A stretch of DNA of 58,686 nt from an uncultured Bacteroidia bacterium. GTDB lineage: Bacteria; Bacteroidota; Bacteroidia; Bacteroidales; F082. The stretch spans positions 1-58,686 of the forward strand of contig CACZZO010000023.1 of the NCBI GenBank assembly GCA_902785755.1. Direction: 5' to 3'. Positions 41,701 through 49,463 of the stretch are shown in pieces (positions within the stretch are counted from its first letter, which is position 1; every line of letters begins with the position of its first letter). Under the pieces are notes generated by a model. The model was not told where the DNA came from and searched no databases. It was given only the letters and a program-made list of their open reading frames with translations. Made by a program: the position numbers and the translations under genes.

Positions 41701-41871
41701 GAGAAGATTGAACTGTGACTCGTTTCCGTTTGCAAGTTTCGTAGCCTCTGCCTCAGCAAACTTCTCTGCCTTCTTTTCGACTCTCTTCGTCACCAAAGTG
41801 AACGAGAGCTGGTAGAGAAAGATGAGCGCGAAGATAATGGCTATCGTCCTAATTGCTCCTTTGTTTTGCAT
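38701..41871 (-). CDS. secDF: Protein translocase SecDF fusion
   Basis: A 1056-residue fused SecD-SecF that uses the proton gradient to pull exported proteins through SecYEG. SecD features are LGLDLKGGMNVTLEV near residue 95 and a six-helix block around 535-720. SecF begins near 750 with LGIDFKGGRNYVVQF and a second six-helix block. The periplasmic P1 domain carries an acidic low-complexity insert of about 60 residues (near 290-345, rich in Glu, Ala and Thr). The fusion is usual in Bacteroidota. A -7 box lies 77 nt upstream. Confidence 0.96.
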   Translation of the reverse strand: MQNKGAIRTIAIIFALIFLYQLSFTLVTKRVEKKAEKFAEAEATKLANGNESQFNLLKDEKETYFLDSVSNTNVYNLLFKKFTYRDAKEREINLGLDLKGGMNVTLEVSVKDIVKALSGDSQDPTFLQAMELATKRQEESKGDFVTLFGQAYEEVDPNARLASIFLYEFKDKGITVNSSNSDVLKVLKSESDGAIDRSYQILGTRIDRFGVAQPNIQKMENSGRILVELPGIKDPKRVRKLLQGTAQLEFWETYNLSEVQQFFIEADNKVAQTRKAKNSLGETKAEEPAVTENAEGEAVAEATDAVVADSAAQAGDLLNELAKSQTEEEVAEPEDENQFAALHPLIYKLNMGGLYGSSARVGMAQVKDTADINQMLAEAKGIFPRNLKLAWSVKPETYDGQNGEKVEMLDLVALKMSRDNKCALGGEVITDARQDYGQGNQVEVTIQMNPEGAKAWKRLTGENVGKQIAIVLDDYVYSYPVVNGEIPNGRSSISGGGMTIEEAQDLANILKAGKLPAPARILEEQVVGPSLGKEAVQKGMWSMVFAFILVLVYMVFFYNKAGTVADIALLVNVFFLFGVLACLGSVLTLPGIAGIVLTLGMAVDSNVIIFERIKEEIKAGKGIKLAIQDGYKNAYSAIIDGNVTTLITGIILIILGTGPVHSFAVTLCIGILTSLATSIFISRLIFERMLDKEKEITFSTNLTRNFLQDKHYDFIGIRKTSFIICICFMVVSLGSLAIRGLNLGIDFKGGRNYVVQFDDPSMKVETVREALADVNINKNAIHSALEMREDQEVEDWSTPEVKTYGTNGQVKITTKFLINNDSPAVDSVIQVILYDNLKGLYGNNLTMNQFSSEDETVGILSTQKVGATIASDVTRKSIIAIIVALALMFCYIAIRFKKWQYGVASIMALAQDTIIVLGMYSLFYNVLPFTMEVDQSFIAAVLTVIGYSINATVVIFDRIRENVNLHPKSSWKENMVNAVNSTLTRSFNTSGSTLVVLLAIFIFGGDTIRGFIFALLVGVLAGTFSSVFLSSPFAYALMKGDKKDKEIAQDNTSKKK

Positions 41872-41948
41872 TGTAAAACTAATTTAATTATTTGACTTTT
41901 AATTTGTTAAATTTCCAACAATATAATTTTTACCCTATTTTGAGCCTG

Positions 41949-41956
41949 CAAAGATA
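41949..41956 (-). promoter_or_regulatory. -7 box for secDF
   Basis: TATCTTTG on the - strand, 77 nt before the secDF start. Confidence 0.6.
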
Positions 41957-41966
41957 AGGAATATTT

Positions 41967-43280
41967 CTATTTATATTTCAACCACTTGAAAATTTCCTTA
42001 TAAGTGAGTTTTTTTCCGTACATCAAAATGCCTGTCCGATAGATTTTGGCCGCAATCCATGTCATCAGCACGAAAGTGACGGCCAACAGCACCACCGAAA
42101 CCACGATTTGCCAAATGGGAACGCCAAACGGAATCCTGACCATCATGGAGATAGGGGATGTGAACGGAATCATTGATAACCAAACAGATAGGCTGCTGTC
42201 GGGGTTGTTGACGATGTAGAACGAACTAATGATGGCAACAATAAGCGGAACGGTGATGGGTAATGTAAATTGCTGTGAATCAGTATTGTTGTCGACCAAC
42301 GAGCCGACGGCGGCATACAAGGTGGCATAAAGCAGGTAGCCCAAAATGAAGAAAATGAGGAAAGTGGTGATGATGGTGCCGAAGTCGATGGAATGGGCGA
42401 TTTGCACGATGTTTTGCACCGTTTCGTTGCTCATGATGTCGTTGGAAGTGATTTCCTGCGCCATCACCGTGCCTTGCGACAACATTTCCGGGTTGCTCAG
42501 GCCGATGTAGGCGGAAAAGCCCACATACAGCACGCCCGTCAGCAGGATCCACATCACGAATTGGGTGAGTGCGACCAAAGAAACGCCGATGACTTTGCCC
42601 ATCATCAGTTGGAAAGGCTTCACCGAACTGATGATGACCTCGATGATGCGGTTGGTTTTTTCCTCAATCACGCCCTGCATCACTTGGCCGCCGAAAATCA
42701 TGATGAAGAAGTAGATGAGCATGGCGAGAATCATGCCGAGCGAGAACTGCACTTTCGTGAAGGTTTCCTTTTCGTTGCCGTTTTCGTCCATGCGCATGAC
42801 TTGCAGGTTGACGTCGGTCTTGACTGAACTAACAATTTCAGGGTCAACACCTTTGGCCATCAGTTTTTGTTCCTCGATTTCCTTTTGCATCACGCCGCTG
42901 ATGTAGGTTTCCACTTCCATCGGCACTTGTCGGATGCTGTAAACCACGGCATTGGAAGGGATGTTGAGTTGGGTGGGCGGCACATAGAGCGCCATGTCGA
43001 ACACGCCGTTTTTCACCATATCCTTCACTGAGTCAATCGGTTGGCCGCGCATGGACAGGAACGTGTGTTCCTCGTTGTTGGTGAAGCGGTCCTCAAACCA
43101 GTGGCTTTCGTCCACTACGGCCACGCGCAAGTGACCAGTGCTTGTGTTGAGGGCGAGCATGATGGGGATGATGTAGATGGCAGCCATCAAAATAGGCCCC
43201 AAGAAGGTGAGAATGAGGAAACTGCGCTTGCGTACGCGAGTCAAATACTCGCGCTTGATGATGAGTCCGATCTTGTTCAT
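41967..43280 (-). CDS. ABC-2 type transporter permease
   Basis: A 437-residue permease of the NatB/ABC-2 export class. The first helix starts near residue 20 (SFLILTFLGPILMAAIYII), a large periplasmic loop spans about 45-175, and five to six helices follow. The start overlaps the ATPase stop as ATGA (43277-43280), so the pair is translationally coupled. The substrate is unknown; sodium or small-molecule efflux has been shown for relatives. Confidence 0.9.
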   Translation of the reverse strand: MNKIGLIIKREYLTRVRKRSFLILTFLGPILMAAIYIIPIMLALNTSTGHLRVAVVDESHWFEDRFTNNEEHTFLSMRGQPIDSVKDMVKNGVFDMALYVPPTQLNIPSNAVVYSIRQVPMEVETYISGVMQKEIEEQKLMAKGVDPEIVSSVKTDVNLQVMRMDENGNEKETFTKVQFSLGMILAMLIYFFIMIFGGQVMQGVIEEKTNRIIEVIISSVKPFQLMMGKVIGVSLVALTQFVMWILLTGVLYVGFSAYIGLSNPEMLSQGTVMAQEITSNDIMSNETVQNIVQIAHSIDFGTIITTFLIFFILGYLLYATLYAAVGSLVDNNTDSQQFTLPITVPLIVAIISSFYIVNNPDSSLSVWLSMIPFTSPISMMVRIPFGVPIWQIVVSVVLLAVTFVLMTWIAAKIYRTGILMYGKKLTYKEIFKWLKYK

Positions 43281-44200
43281 GCGGCTTGGTTTTTGGATTG
43301 CACTTCTTGGATGAAAATGTCGTTCATCGAGGGCAGCACTTCCTTGAACGAAACGAGTTGCCCGACTTGCAGCAATTGCCCGAGCAATTCGTTGGGTGAC
43401 TCGCTGAAAAGGGTCAGTTTGGTTTCGTCGTGAAGGTCGGTGTGCTCCACCTTTATATTATTATAGGTGTCGGCGATGGCCATCACCTTGTTGAAGTCGT
43501 CGCAGCGCACGATGATTTCCCTTTCGTGGGTGTCGTGTTGCCGCTTGATGTCTCCGACCTTGCCTTGCAGGATGCTTTTTCCGTGATTGATTAGGGTGAT
43601 GCTGTCGCAAAGTTCCTCGACGGAGGCCATGTTGTGGGTGGAAAGCAGTATGGTTGCGCCCTTGTCGCGCAGTTCGAGGATGGCTTCCTTCAAGAGGTTG
43701 GCATTGATGGGGTCGAAGCCGCTGAAAGGCTCGTCGAAGATGAGGATTTCCGGCTCGTGGATGATGGTGGTGACGAACTGGATTTTCTGCTGCATACCTT
43801 TCGAGAGTTCCTCGACTTTCTTGTCCCACCAGCCTCCGATTTCAAACTTGTCGAACCACATTTTCAGGCGTTTTTGCGCCTCGGCTTTCTTTATGCCTTT
43901 AAGTTCAGCCAAATAGATGGCCTGCTCGCCGACTTTCATTTTCTTGTAAAGGCCGCGTTCTTCGGGCAGGTAGCCTATACGAGCGATGTGTTTTTGGCTG
44001 AGTTTCTCGCCTTTAATCAGCACTTGACCCGAGTCGGGGGCGGTGATTTGGTTGAGGATGCGGATGAGGGTGGTCTTGCCCGCACCGTTTGGACCCAAAA
44101 GGCCGTATATGCAACGCTCTGGAATCTCGATGCACATACGGTCTAAGGCGGTGTGGTCGGCGTATCGCTTTGTGACCTCGTTGACGGATATTTTGGTCAT
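43277..44200 (-). CDS. ABC transporter ATP-binding protein
   Basis: A 307-residue ATPase for the ABC-2 permease that follows. Walker A GPNGAGKTT, signature LSKGMQQKIQ and Walker B ILIFDEPFSGFDP are all intact. The C-terminal 90 residues form the extra domain usual in NatA-like ATPases. The gene starts 2 bp after the dnaJ stop, so dnaJ, ATPase and permease form one transcription unit. Confidence 0.93.
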   Translation of the reverse strand: MTKISVNEVTKRYADHTALDRMCIEIPERCIYGLLGPNGAGKTTLIRILNQITAPDSGQVLIKGEKLSQKHIARIGYLPEERGLYKKMKVGEQAIYLAELKGIKKAEAQKRLKMWFDKFEIGGWWDKKVEELSKGMQQKIQFVTTIIHEPEILIFDEPFSGFDPINANLLKEAILELRDKGATILLSTHNMASVEELCDSITLINHGKSILQGKVGDIKRQHDTHEREIIVRCDDFNKVMAIADTYNNIKVEHTDLHDETKLTLFSESPNELLGQLLQVGQLVSFKEVLPSMNDIFIQEVQSKNQAA

Positions 44201-44202
44201 GT

Positions 44203-45399
44203 TTAGTTAAAGTAATCCTTGATCTTACTGAAAAAACTCTTTTCTTCGGCGGTGGGGTTGGGCCTGAAGTTCTCCGATTGCGAGAGTTGCTGCAACAGTT
44301 CCTCCTCTTTCTTGTTGAACTTCTTCGGAATCCATACGTTCACGTTGACGAGCATGTCGCCCATGCCGTAACCATTGACCACAGGCAAGCCTTTACCTCT
44401 CAGCCTCAGCACCTTGCCACTTTGAGTGCCGGGGGCGATTTTCACCCTCACCTTACCATCGACGGTGGGCACTTCGGCCTGTGTTCCCATGATGGCTTCG
44501 GGGATGGTGATGAACAGGTTGTAAATCAGGGTGCTTTCGTCGCGCTCGAAGTCGGGGTGGGCTTCCTCCTCGATGAGTACGAGCAAGTCGCCGTTGATGC
44601 CGTTGTGCGGACCGGCGTTGCCCTTGCCTCGCACGGTGAGTTGCATTCCTTCGCCCACGCCGGCAGGGATGTCGATGTCGATGATTTCCTCGCCTTTCAT
44701 AATGCCTTCACCGGCGCAGTGGGTGCATTTCTTCTTGATGACGGTGCCTTGTCCGCCACAAGTAGGACAAACCGAAGCGGTCTGCATCTGCCCGAAGAAA
44801 CTGTTGACGGTTTGCACCACCTGACCGCGACCGTGGCAGGTTGGGCAGGTCTCGGTGGAGCCGTCTTCTGAGCCGCTGCCGTGGCAATGCGTGCAGGTCA
44901 CATACTTGCTGACCTTGATTTTTTTCTTTGCGCCGTGGGCAATCTCTGACAGGTTGAGTTTTACTTTCACGCGCAGGTTGGAGCCGCGCTGCTTGACCGT
45001 GCCGCCACGACCGCCGCCTCCACCAAAACTGCTGAAGCTGAAGCCACCGCGACCACCACCGAAGTCAAAACCGCGCCCGAACACGCTGTTCAGGATGTCG
45101 TTCAGGTCGAAGTCGGCGAAACCGCCGAAGCCGCCGCCTGCCGATCCGCCGTCCATGCCAGCGAAGCCGAATTGGTCGTAACGCGCCTTCTTGTTGGCAT
45201 CGCTCAACACGGAATAGGCCTCCGAGGCTTCCTTGAAGTTCTCCTCGGCGGTCTTTTTCTCGGCGTCGGTGCCGTTCACCCACTTGTCGGGGTGCCATTT
45301 GAGCGCGGCCTTACGGTACGCGCTCTTTATCTCGTCGGGCGTGGAGTTTTTGTTCACCCCAAGCACCTCGTAGTAATCTCTTTTTTGTTTGTCTGCCAT
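44203..45399 (-). CDS. dnaJ: Chaperone DnaJ
   Basis: A 398-residue class A J-protein that delivers clients to DnaK and stimulates its ATPase. J domain with HPD (KWHPDKW, near residue 37), a Gly/Phe-rich stretch (about 78-135), four CxxCxGxG zinc repeats ([32 protein letters not shown]) and the C-terminal client domains are all present. AAGGAG 9 nt before the ATG is an unusually good Shine-Dalgarno for this phylum. grpE lies upstream on the same strand. Confidence 0.96.
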   Translation of the reverse strand: MADKQKRDYYEVLGVNKNSTPDEIKSAYRKAALKWHPDKWVNGTDAEKKTAEENFKEASEAYSVLSDANKKARYDQFGFAGMDGGSAGGGFGGFADFDLNDILNSVFGRGFDFGGGRGGFSFSSFGGGGGRGGTVKQRGSNLRVKVKLNLSEIAHGAKKKIKVSKYVTCTHCHGSGSEDGSTETCPTCHGRGQVVQTVNSFFGQMQTASVCPTCGGQGTVIKKKCTHCAGEGIMKGEEIIDIDIPAGVGEGMQLTVRGKGNAGPHNGINGDLLVLIEEEAHPDFERDESTLIYNLFITIPEAIMGTQAEVPTVDGKVRVKIAPGTQSGKVLRLRGKGLPVVNGYGMGDMLVNVNVWIPKKFNKKEEELLQQLSQSENFRPNPTAEEKSFFSKIKDYFN

Positions 45400-45404
45400 T
45401 GTCT

Positions 45405-45417
45405 TTCTCCTTATTTA
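45405..45417 (-). promoter_or_regulatory. Strong Shine-Dalgarno for dnaJ
   Basis: On the - strand AAGGAGAAAG precedes the ATG at 45399 with normal spacing. Most other genes in the window lack such a site. Confidence 0.65.
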
Positions 45418-45545
45418 TTTATTTGGGGATTGCTTCGCAAGAAATCTCAAAAATCTATTGTAAAATCTTTCAAAAAATATTGCATTGATTTTTATTAGAT
45501 TTTATTACTGTTTTTGATGGATTTTTTGTCCGCAGGACAATCCCA

Positions 45546-46172
45546 TTAATTACCAACGACGACTCTCGCGAAGCGAATCACCTTGCCATTCAGCTTGTAG
45601 CCTTTCTGGATGACATCCAAAACCTTGCCCTTCTTGTCCTCTTCAGAAGCGGGAATCATAGTGAGGGCTTCATGCTCGTCGGTGTTGAACTCGGCGTTCA
45701 TCGCCTCGATTTCCTCCAAGCCTTTCTTCTTCAAGGTGTCTTTCAATTTGTTGAAAATCAAGGTGACACCTTGCAGGTCGGCTTCGTTTCCGTTCTTTTC
45801 CATGTTTTGCAAGGCACGCTCGAAGTCGTCAAGCACGGGCAAAATGTCCTTGATGACGTTTTCGGATGCAGTGGCCATCAGGTCCAATTTTTCCTTGGCC
45901 GTGCGCTTGCGGTGGTTGTCGAACTCCGAGAACAGTCGCAAGTATTTGTCGTTCAGTTCGGCATACTTGGCCTTTTCCTCTTCCAAAGCCTTTTCAGCCG
46001 CATGACGGATCTTGAACCGCTTTGACTTTTTGTCCGAAACCTTGTCAGCGGCTTCTTCCTTTTTCTCGTTTGCGGTTTGCTCTTCGGCGGGTTCTTGCTT
46101 GTTCTCCATGTCGGGATTGACGGTGTCTTTCAAGGCATCGTCCTGATTCTTAACGTTTTCGTTTTCTTCCAT
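45546..46172 (-). CDS. grpE: Nucleotide exchange factor GrpE
   Basis: A 208-residue co-chaperone that releases ADP from DnaK. An acidic, disordered N-terminus (1-55) is followed by the long coiled-coil helix (KAKYAELNDKYLRLFSEFDNHRKRT) and the beta domain ending YKLNGKVIRFARVVVG. It precedes dnaJ by 146 bp, the usual pairing. No CIRCE-like repeat is visible upstream. Confidence 0.95.
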   Translation of the reverse strand: MEENENVKNQDDALKDTVNPDMENKQEPAEEQTANEKKEEAADKVSDKKSKRFKIRHAAEKALEEEKAKYAELNDKYLRLFSEFDNHRKRTAKEKLDLMATASENVIKDILPVLDDFERALQNMEKNGNEADLQGVTLIFNKLKDTLKKKGLEEIEAMNAEFNTDEHEALTMIPASEEDKKGKVLDVIQKGYKLNGKVIRFARVVVGN

Positions 46173-46271
46173 GATATGTGTTGTTTTACTATTTTTTCAT
46201 TTTGCCGCAAGCCATATCAAAACCTTTGCCAAACGTCGGGTTTTGACAAAATGGCAGGGGAGGGGAATCGT

Positions 46272-46919
46272 TTAATGCTCAAACGCCTTCGCCATCATCT
46301 CCTGTTCCTCGCGAGGAATGTGGTACAGCGCAGCCCAAGTGCGCCATCTGGCAACGACTTCTTTCGTTTGCTCAATCATTTGGCTTGCGTTGGCTTTTGA
46401 AATGCCCGCGTAGGGTGCCACTTCCAAGGCAAGGGCGAAGTCAAGGGCGTTGTCGTGCTCGTTGATGTTCAGACTCAAGCCTTCGCCGTCTTGCTCCAAC
46501 TGCCATGCGGCATTTTCCAATTCGCGCAGCGAGGTAAACGGCGGCGTGCTGTATTCGGGATCGTTGTCCAAGAAATCGCCGTTGGGAGTCAATTTCATGC
46601 GCAAGGCACCCATGCGGCTCTCGTCGAAAACGCCCAAGAGATAGTCGCTTTCTTGGAGGTTGCGCCGTGACCGTCAGCGGTCGGGCGACGAATCGAGGAA
46701 AAGACCGAAGTTGCTTTTGCTCTCGGGAAGGTATTGCCGTCCCGAAAAGAGTTGCAAGTCAGGGTCCAACAAATGGCAACGACTGTCGTGAAGCCAATCG
46801 CCGGCAAACTCGAAAGAGAACACCTCGCGACCGCGCACCTGCTGCGCCGAAAGCACTCCAACCAAAGCGGGAGCTTCGGTATAAGCATCGTCAAAATAAA
46901 CGTAAATCTCTTTGTTCAT
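46272..46919 (-). pseudogene. hipA: hipA toxin gene lacking its kinase core
   Basis: Two pieces in one frame match a HipA-family Ser/Thr kinase toxin. The first, from 46919, runs from MNKEIYVYFDDA to GLFLDSSPDR and ends in TGA where the family has a Trp (DRWGR). After a small deletion the frame continues NLQESDYLLGVFDESRMGAL, then TSLRELENAAWQLEQD. There it jumps straight to GLSLNINEHDNALDF and the family C-terminus ending AFEH. About 190 residues are missing, including the ATP-binding and catalytic segments. At 216 codons against roughly 410-440, no kinase activity is possible. The HipB-like partner upstream is intact. Confidence 0.85.
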
Positions 46920-46923
46920 GGTG

Positions 46924-47241
46924 TCAGTCGTTCAAGGGTGGCTTTTTCGAGGCACGGCGCGGTGTGGTCAAGCCGATGTCCTGCAACTTGCGGCCCAACA
47001 CGTCGTCGCGGGCGATGAGGAGCAGGTCGTCTTGCAGGCCAAGGACGATGAGCACGCGGAAATACATCCCGATGGCCACGCCTTCGTCGCCGCGTTCAAT
47101 CTTTATCAAGGTGTTGCGTGAAATGCCGGCGCGCTCGGCCACTTGTTCTGACGACAAGTCGCGGCGCAACCTCGCGAGGCGAATGTTCTCGCCAAGGGTC
47201 TGCAACATCCTTTCTTGTTTGGGCAATAAAGGTCTTTTCAT
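46924..47241 (-). CDS. hipB: HipB-like antitoxin, XRE family
   Basis: A 105-residue DNA-binding protein with a Cro/C1-type helix-turn-helix (LGENIRLARLRRDLSSEQVAE, then ISRNTLIKIERGDE, residues about 15-53). Placed 4 bp before the hipA remnant, it is the antitoxin and autorepressor of the module. The frame is fully intact. The ATG at 47241 is used because it follows a -7 box by 24 nt. With no active toxin it may persist only as a regulator. Confidence 0.85.
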   Translation of the reverse strand: MKRPLLPKQERMLQTLGENIRLARLRRDLSSEQVAERAGISRNTLIKIERGDEGVAIGMYFRVLIVLGLQDDLLLIARDDVLGRKLQDIGLTTPRRASKKPPLND

Positions 47242-47265
47242 TTCTATAATGTTCAAAATTCTGCG

Positions 47266-47273
47266 CAAAAATA
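47266..47273 (-). promoter_or_regulatory. -7 box for hipB
   Basis: TATTTTTG on the - strand, 24 nt before the hipB start. Confidence 0.65.
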
Positions 47274-47314
47274 CGGATTTTTGTTAGAATAGAAGAACAA
47301 TATGAGAAAAAAGT

Positions 47315-48613
47315 TTACATCCTCTCGATCTCCGCCCCAAGTGCGTTCAAACGCGTGTCGATGTATTGATACCCGCGTTCAATCTGGTCGCTGTTGTCGA
47401 TGATGCTGGTGCCGTCGGCGGAGAGGGCGGCGATGAGCAGGGCGACGCCGGCGCGGATGTCGGGCGAGGCCATGCGGATGCCGCGAAGATTGTGGGAATG
47501 GTCGAGGCCGATGACGTTGGCGCGGTGCGGGTCGCAGAGGATGATTTGCGCGCCCATGTCGATGAGTTTGTCGACGAAAAACAGACGGCTCTCGAACATT
47601 TTCTGGTGGATGAGCACGGTGCCTTTGGCTTGGGTGGCCACCACCAAAACGATGCTGATGAGGTCGGGCGTGAAGCCGGGCCAGGGCGCGTCGGCCACAG
47701 TGAGGATGCTGCCGTCCATGAAGGTCTGCACCTCGTAATGTTCCTGCGCGGGAATGAAGATGTCGTCGCCACGGTATTCCATTTGGATTCCTAAGCGGCG
47801 GAAAACATCAGGGATGATGCCAAGTTGTTGTATTCCAGCGTTCTTTATGGTGATTTCGCTGCCCGTCATGGCGGCCATGCCGATAAAGCTGCCCACCTCG
47901 ATCATGTCGGCGAGCAAAGTGTGTTCCGTGCCGTGCAATCGATTTACTCCGTTGATGGTCAATAGGTTGGAGCCAACGCCTTTGATATCGGCACCCATGT
48001 GGTTGAGCATGGTGCAGAGTTGCACCAAATAAGGCTCGCAGGCTGCATTGAAAATCGTAGTGGTGCTTTCGGCCATCACGGCGGCCATGACGATGTTGGC
48101 CGTGCCGGTCACGGAGGCTTCGTCAAGGAGCATGTAGCAGCCTTTCAGTCCGCCTTTTTGCACCCCGACTTGGTAGGTGTCGAAGTCGAAGATGGCACCG
48201 AGTTTCTGCAATCCGATGACATGTGTGTCCAACCTGCGCCGACCGATTTTGTCGCCGCCGGGCTTGGGCATGAAGGCCTTGCCGAAACGGGCCAGCATCG
48301 GGCCAGTCATCATTACGCTGCCGCGCAGTTTCGAGGCGGTTTGTTGGTAGGCCGCTTCGTTGAAGTAGTTGAAGTTGAGCGACTTGGCCTGTAAAGTAAT
48401 GTCGTGCCGTGTCGGGCGTTCCACGCTCACGCCCATGCCTTCCAATAGGGCTATCAGGTTGTTGATGTCTAAGATGTCGGGCAGGTTGTGGATGGTGACT
48501 TTCTCGTCGGTGAGCAGGCAGGCGCAGAGGATTTGCATGGCTTCGTTTTTCGCGCCTTGCGGCGTGATTTCGCCATGAAGCGTGTTGCCGCCTTTTATTT
48601 TTAGTGATGCCAT
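47315..48613 (-). CDS. murA: UDP-GlcNAc 1-carboxyvinyltransferase with Asp nucleophile position
   Basis: A 432-residue enzyme for the first committed step of peptidoglycan synthesis, adding enolpyruvate to UDP-GlcNAc. The active-site loop reads PKPGGDKIGRRRLDTH: Asp121 stands where E. coli MurA has the fosfomycin-reactive Cys115. The same Cys-to-Asp change in mycobacterial and chlamydial MurA confers fosfomycin resistance, so resistance is expected here. The opening KNEAMQILCACLL and later motifs are otherwise normal. It is separated from DUF4290 by a word-repeat hairpin. Confidence 0.95.
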   Translation of the reverse strand: MASLKIKGGNTLHGEITPQGAKNEAMQILCACLLTDEKVTIHNLPDILDINNLIALLEGMGVSVERPTRHDITLQAKSLNFNYFNEAAYQQTASKLRGSVMMTGPMLARFGKAFMPKPGGDKIGRRRLDTHVIGLQKLGAIFDFDTYQVGVQKGGLKGCYMLLDEASVTGTANIVMAAVMAESTTTIFNAACEPYLVQLCTMLNHMGADIKGVGSNLLTINGVNRLHGTEHTLLADMIEVGSFIGMAAMTGSEITIKNAGIQQLGIIPDVFRRLGIQMEYRGDDIFIPAQEHYEVQTFMDGSILTVADAPWPGFTPDLISIVLVVATQAKGTVLIHQKMFESRLFFVDKLIDMGAQIILCDPHRANVIGLDHSHNLRGIRMASPDIRAGVALLIAALSADGTSIIDNSDQIERGYQYIDTRLNALGAEIERM

Positions 48614-48724
48614 ATTTTTTTGAGCTTTAAGCAGTAAGCAATAAGCAGTAAGATTGTTTGAACCGTGTTTTTGAGCTTTAGCTGTAAGTTGCTTATGGCT
48701 TACGGCTTACAGCTTAGAGCCAAA
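48614..48724. repeat. Heptad-word hairpin in the DUF4290-murA gap
   Basis: The left arm (48624-48652) reads GCTTTAA, GCAGTAA, GCAATAA, GCAGTAA. The right arm (48691-48720) reads GCTTATG, GCTTACG, GCTTACA, GCTTAGA. A third short copy GAGCTTTAGCTGTAAG lies at 48673-48688 in the loop. The right arm ends 4 bp from the DUF4290 stop. The gap is 111 bp. Confidence 0.9.
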
Positions 48725-49432
48725 CTACACCTTTCCCATCTGTTGCATCCTCAGCTTATACGCTGGGTTGTTCGGGTTGTTCATGTTGGCCTTCAGGTTC
48801 GGCACCTTCTTTTTCTTCTTCTTGCCTTGCTGTTGCTGCTGCTGTTGGGGCTTTTGCCTGATTTTGCCGAGGATGTCGCCGTTCTGGTTCTGTTTCGATA
48901 TTTCGCCGATGACGAGCCGCCCTTTGGAGATGTTTTTCAGGTCGTCGAGGATGACTTGGTCGTTCACCACGCTCTTGTTCCACTCGATATAATTGCGTTT
49001 CATTTGGCCAGCCAGCGAGTAGGCGAGGGCCTCGCGCACTTCGTCGTTCTCTTCCTTCGAGGCGGCCTCAATCATCTTGATAAGGTATTGGCCATAGTGA
49101 CCGTATTTGATGTCATTGTTTTGGTAGCCAATATGTTGGGGTTTTTTCTGTTGTGCCAAAGGGGTGGGTGGTGCATAGGGACTTTCCACATCGAGGTTGT
49201 AGCCCGAAATCATGTAGAGGTGATCCCAAAGTTTGTGCTCGAAGTCGCTCGACTGCCTGATGTTCGGGTTCATCTGCACCATCACGCTAATGATGTATTT
49301 GGCGGCCTCGGTGCGCTGCTGCCGGTCTTCAATCTCAGGCAGTTTCTTGATCATTTCCTGAATACAACGACCGTATTCGGGAATCACAATCTGCTCTTTC
49401 TCAGTATTGTAGGTTAATCCAATTTTGTCCAT
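48725..49432 (-). CDS. DUF4290 family protein
   Basis: A 235-residue Bacteroidota-specific protein of unknown function. Typical segments are LTYNTEKEQIVIPEYGR at the start and IKYGHYGQYLIKMIEAA in the middle. The C-terminal 45 residues are a poly-Gln run followed by poly-Lys (residues about 195-210), probably disordered and basic. From memory it is often found beside murA in this phylum. A -7 box lies 18 nt upstream. Confidence 0.88.
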   Translation of the reverse strand: MDKIGLTYNTEKEQIVIPEYGRCIQEMIKKLPEIEDRQQRTEAAKYIISVMVQMNPNIRQSSDFEHKLWDHLYMISGYNLDVESPYAPPTPLAQQKKPQHIGYQNNDIKYGHYGQYLIKMIEAASKEENDEVREALAYSLAGQMKRNYIEWNKSVVNDQVILDDLKNISKGRLVIGEISKQNQNGDILGKIRQKPQQQQQQQGKKKKKKVPNLKANMNNPNNPAYKLRMQQMGKV

Positions 49433-49450
49433 CTTGTCTTAAAATTTTTG

Positions 49451-49458
49451 CAAAGGTA
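49451..49458 (-). promoter_or_regulatory. -7 box for the DUF4290 gene
   Basis: TACCTTTG on the - strand, 18 nt before the start at 49432. Confidence 0.65.
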
Positions 49459-49463
49459 CACAT

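Noticed and set aside
45526..45541. TTGTCC-GCA-GGACAA palindrome between grpE and dnaJ as a heat-shock operator
   Set aside because: It is short, unlike CIRCE, has no T tract, and sits downstream of grpE rather than at a promoter.
46668..46680. TGA in the hipA remnant read as selenocysteine or recoding
   Set aside because: The family has Trp here, a small deletion follows at once, and the kinase core is missing, so decay is the simpler reading.
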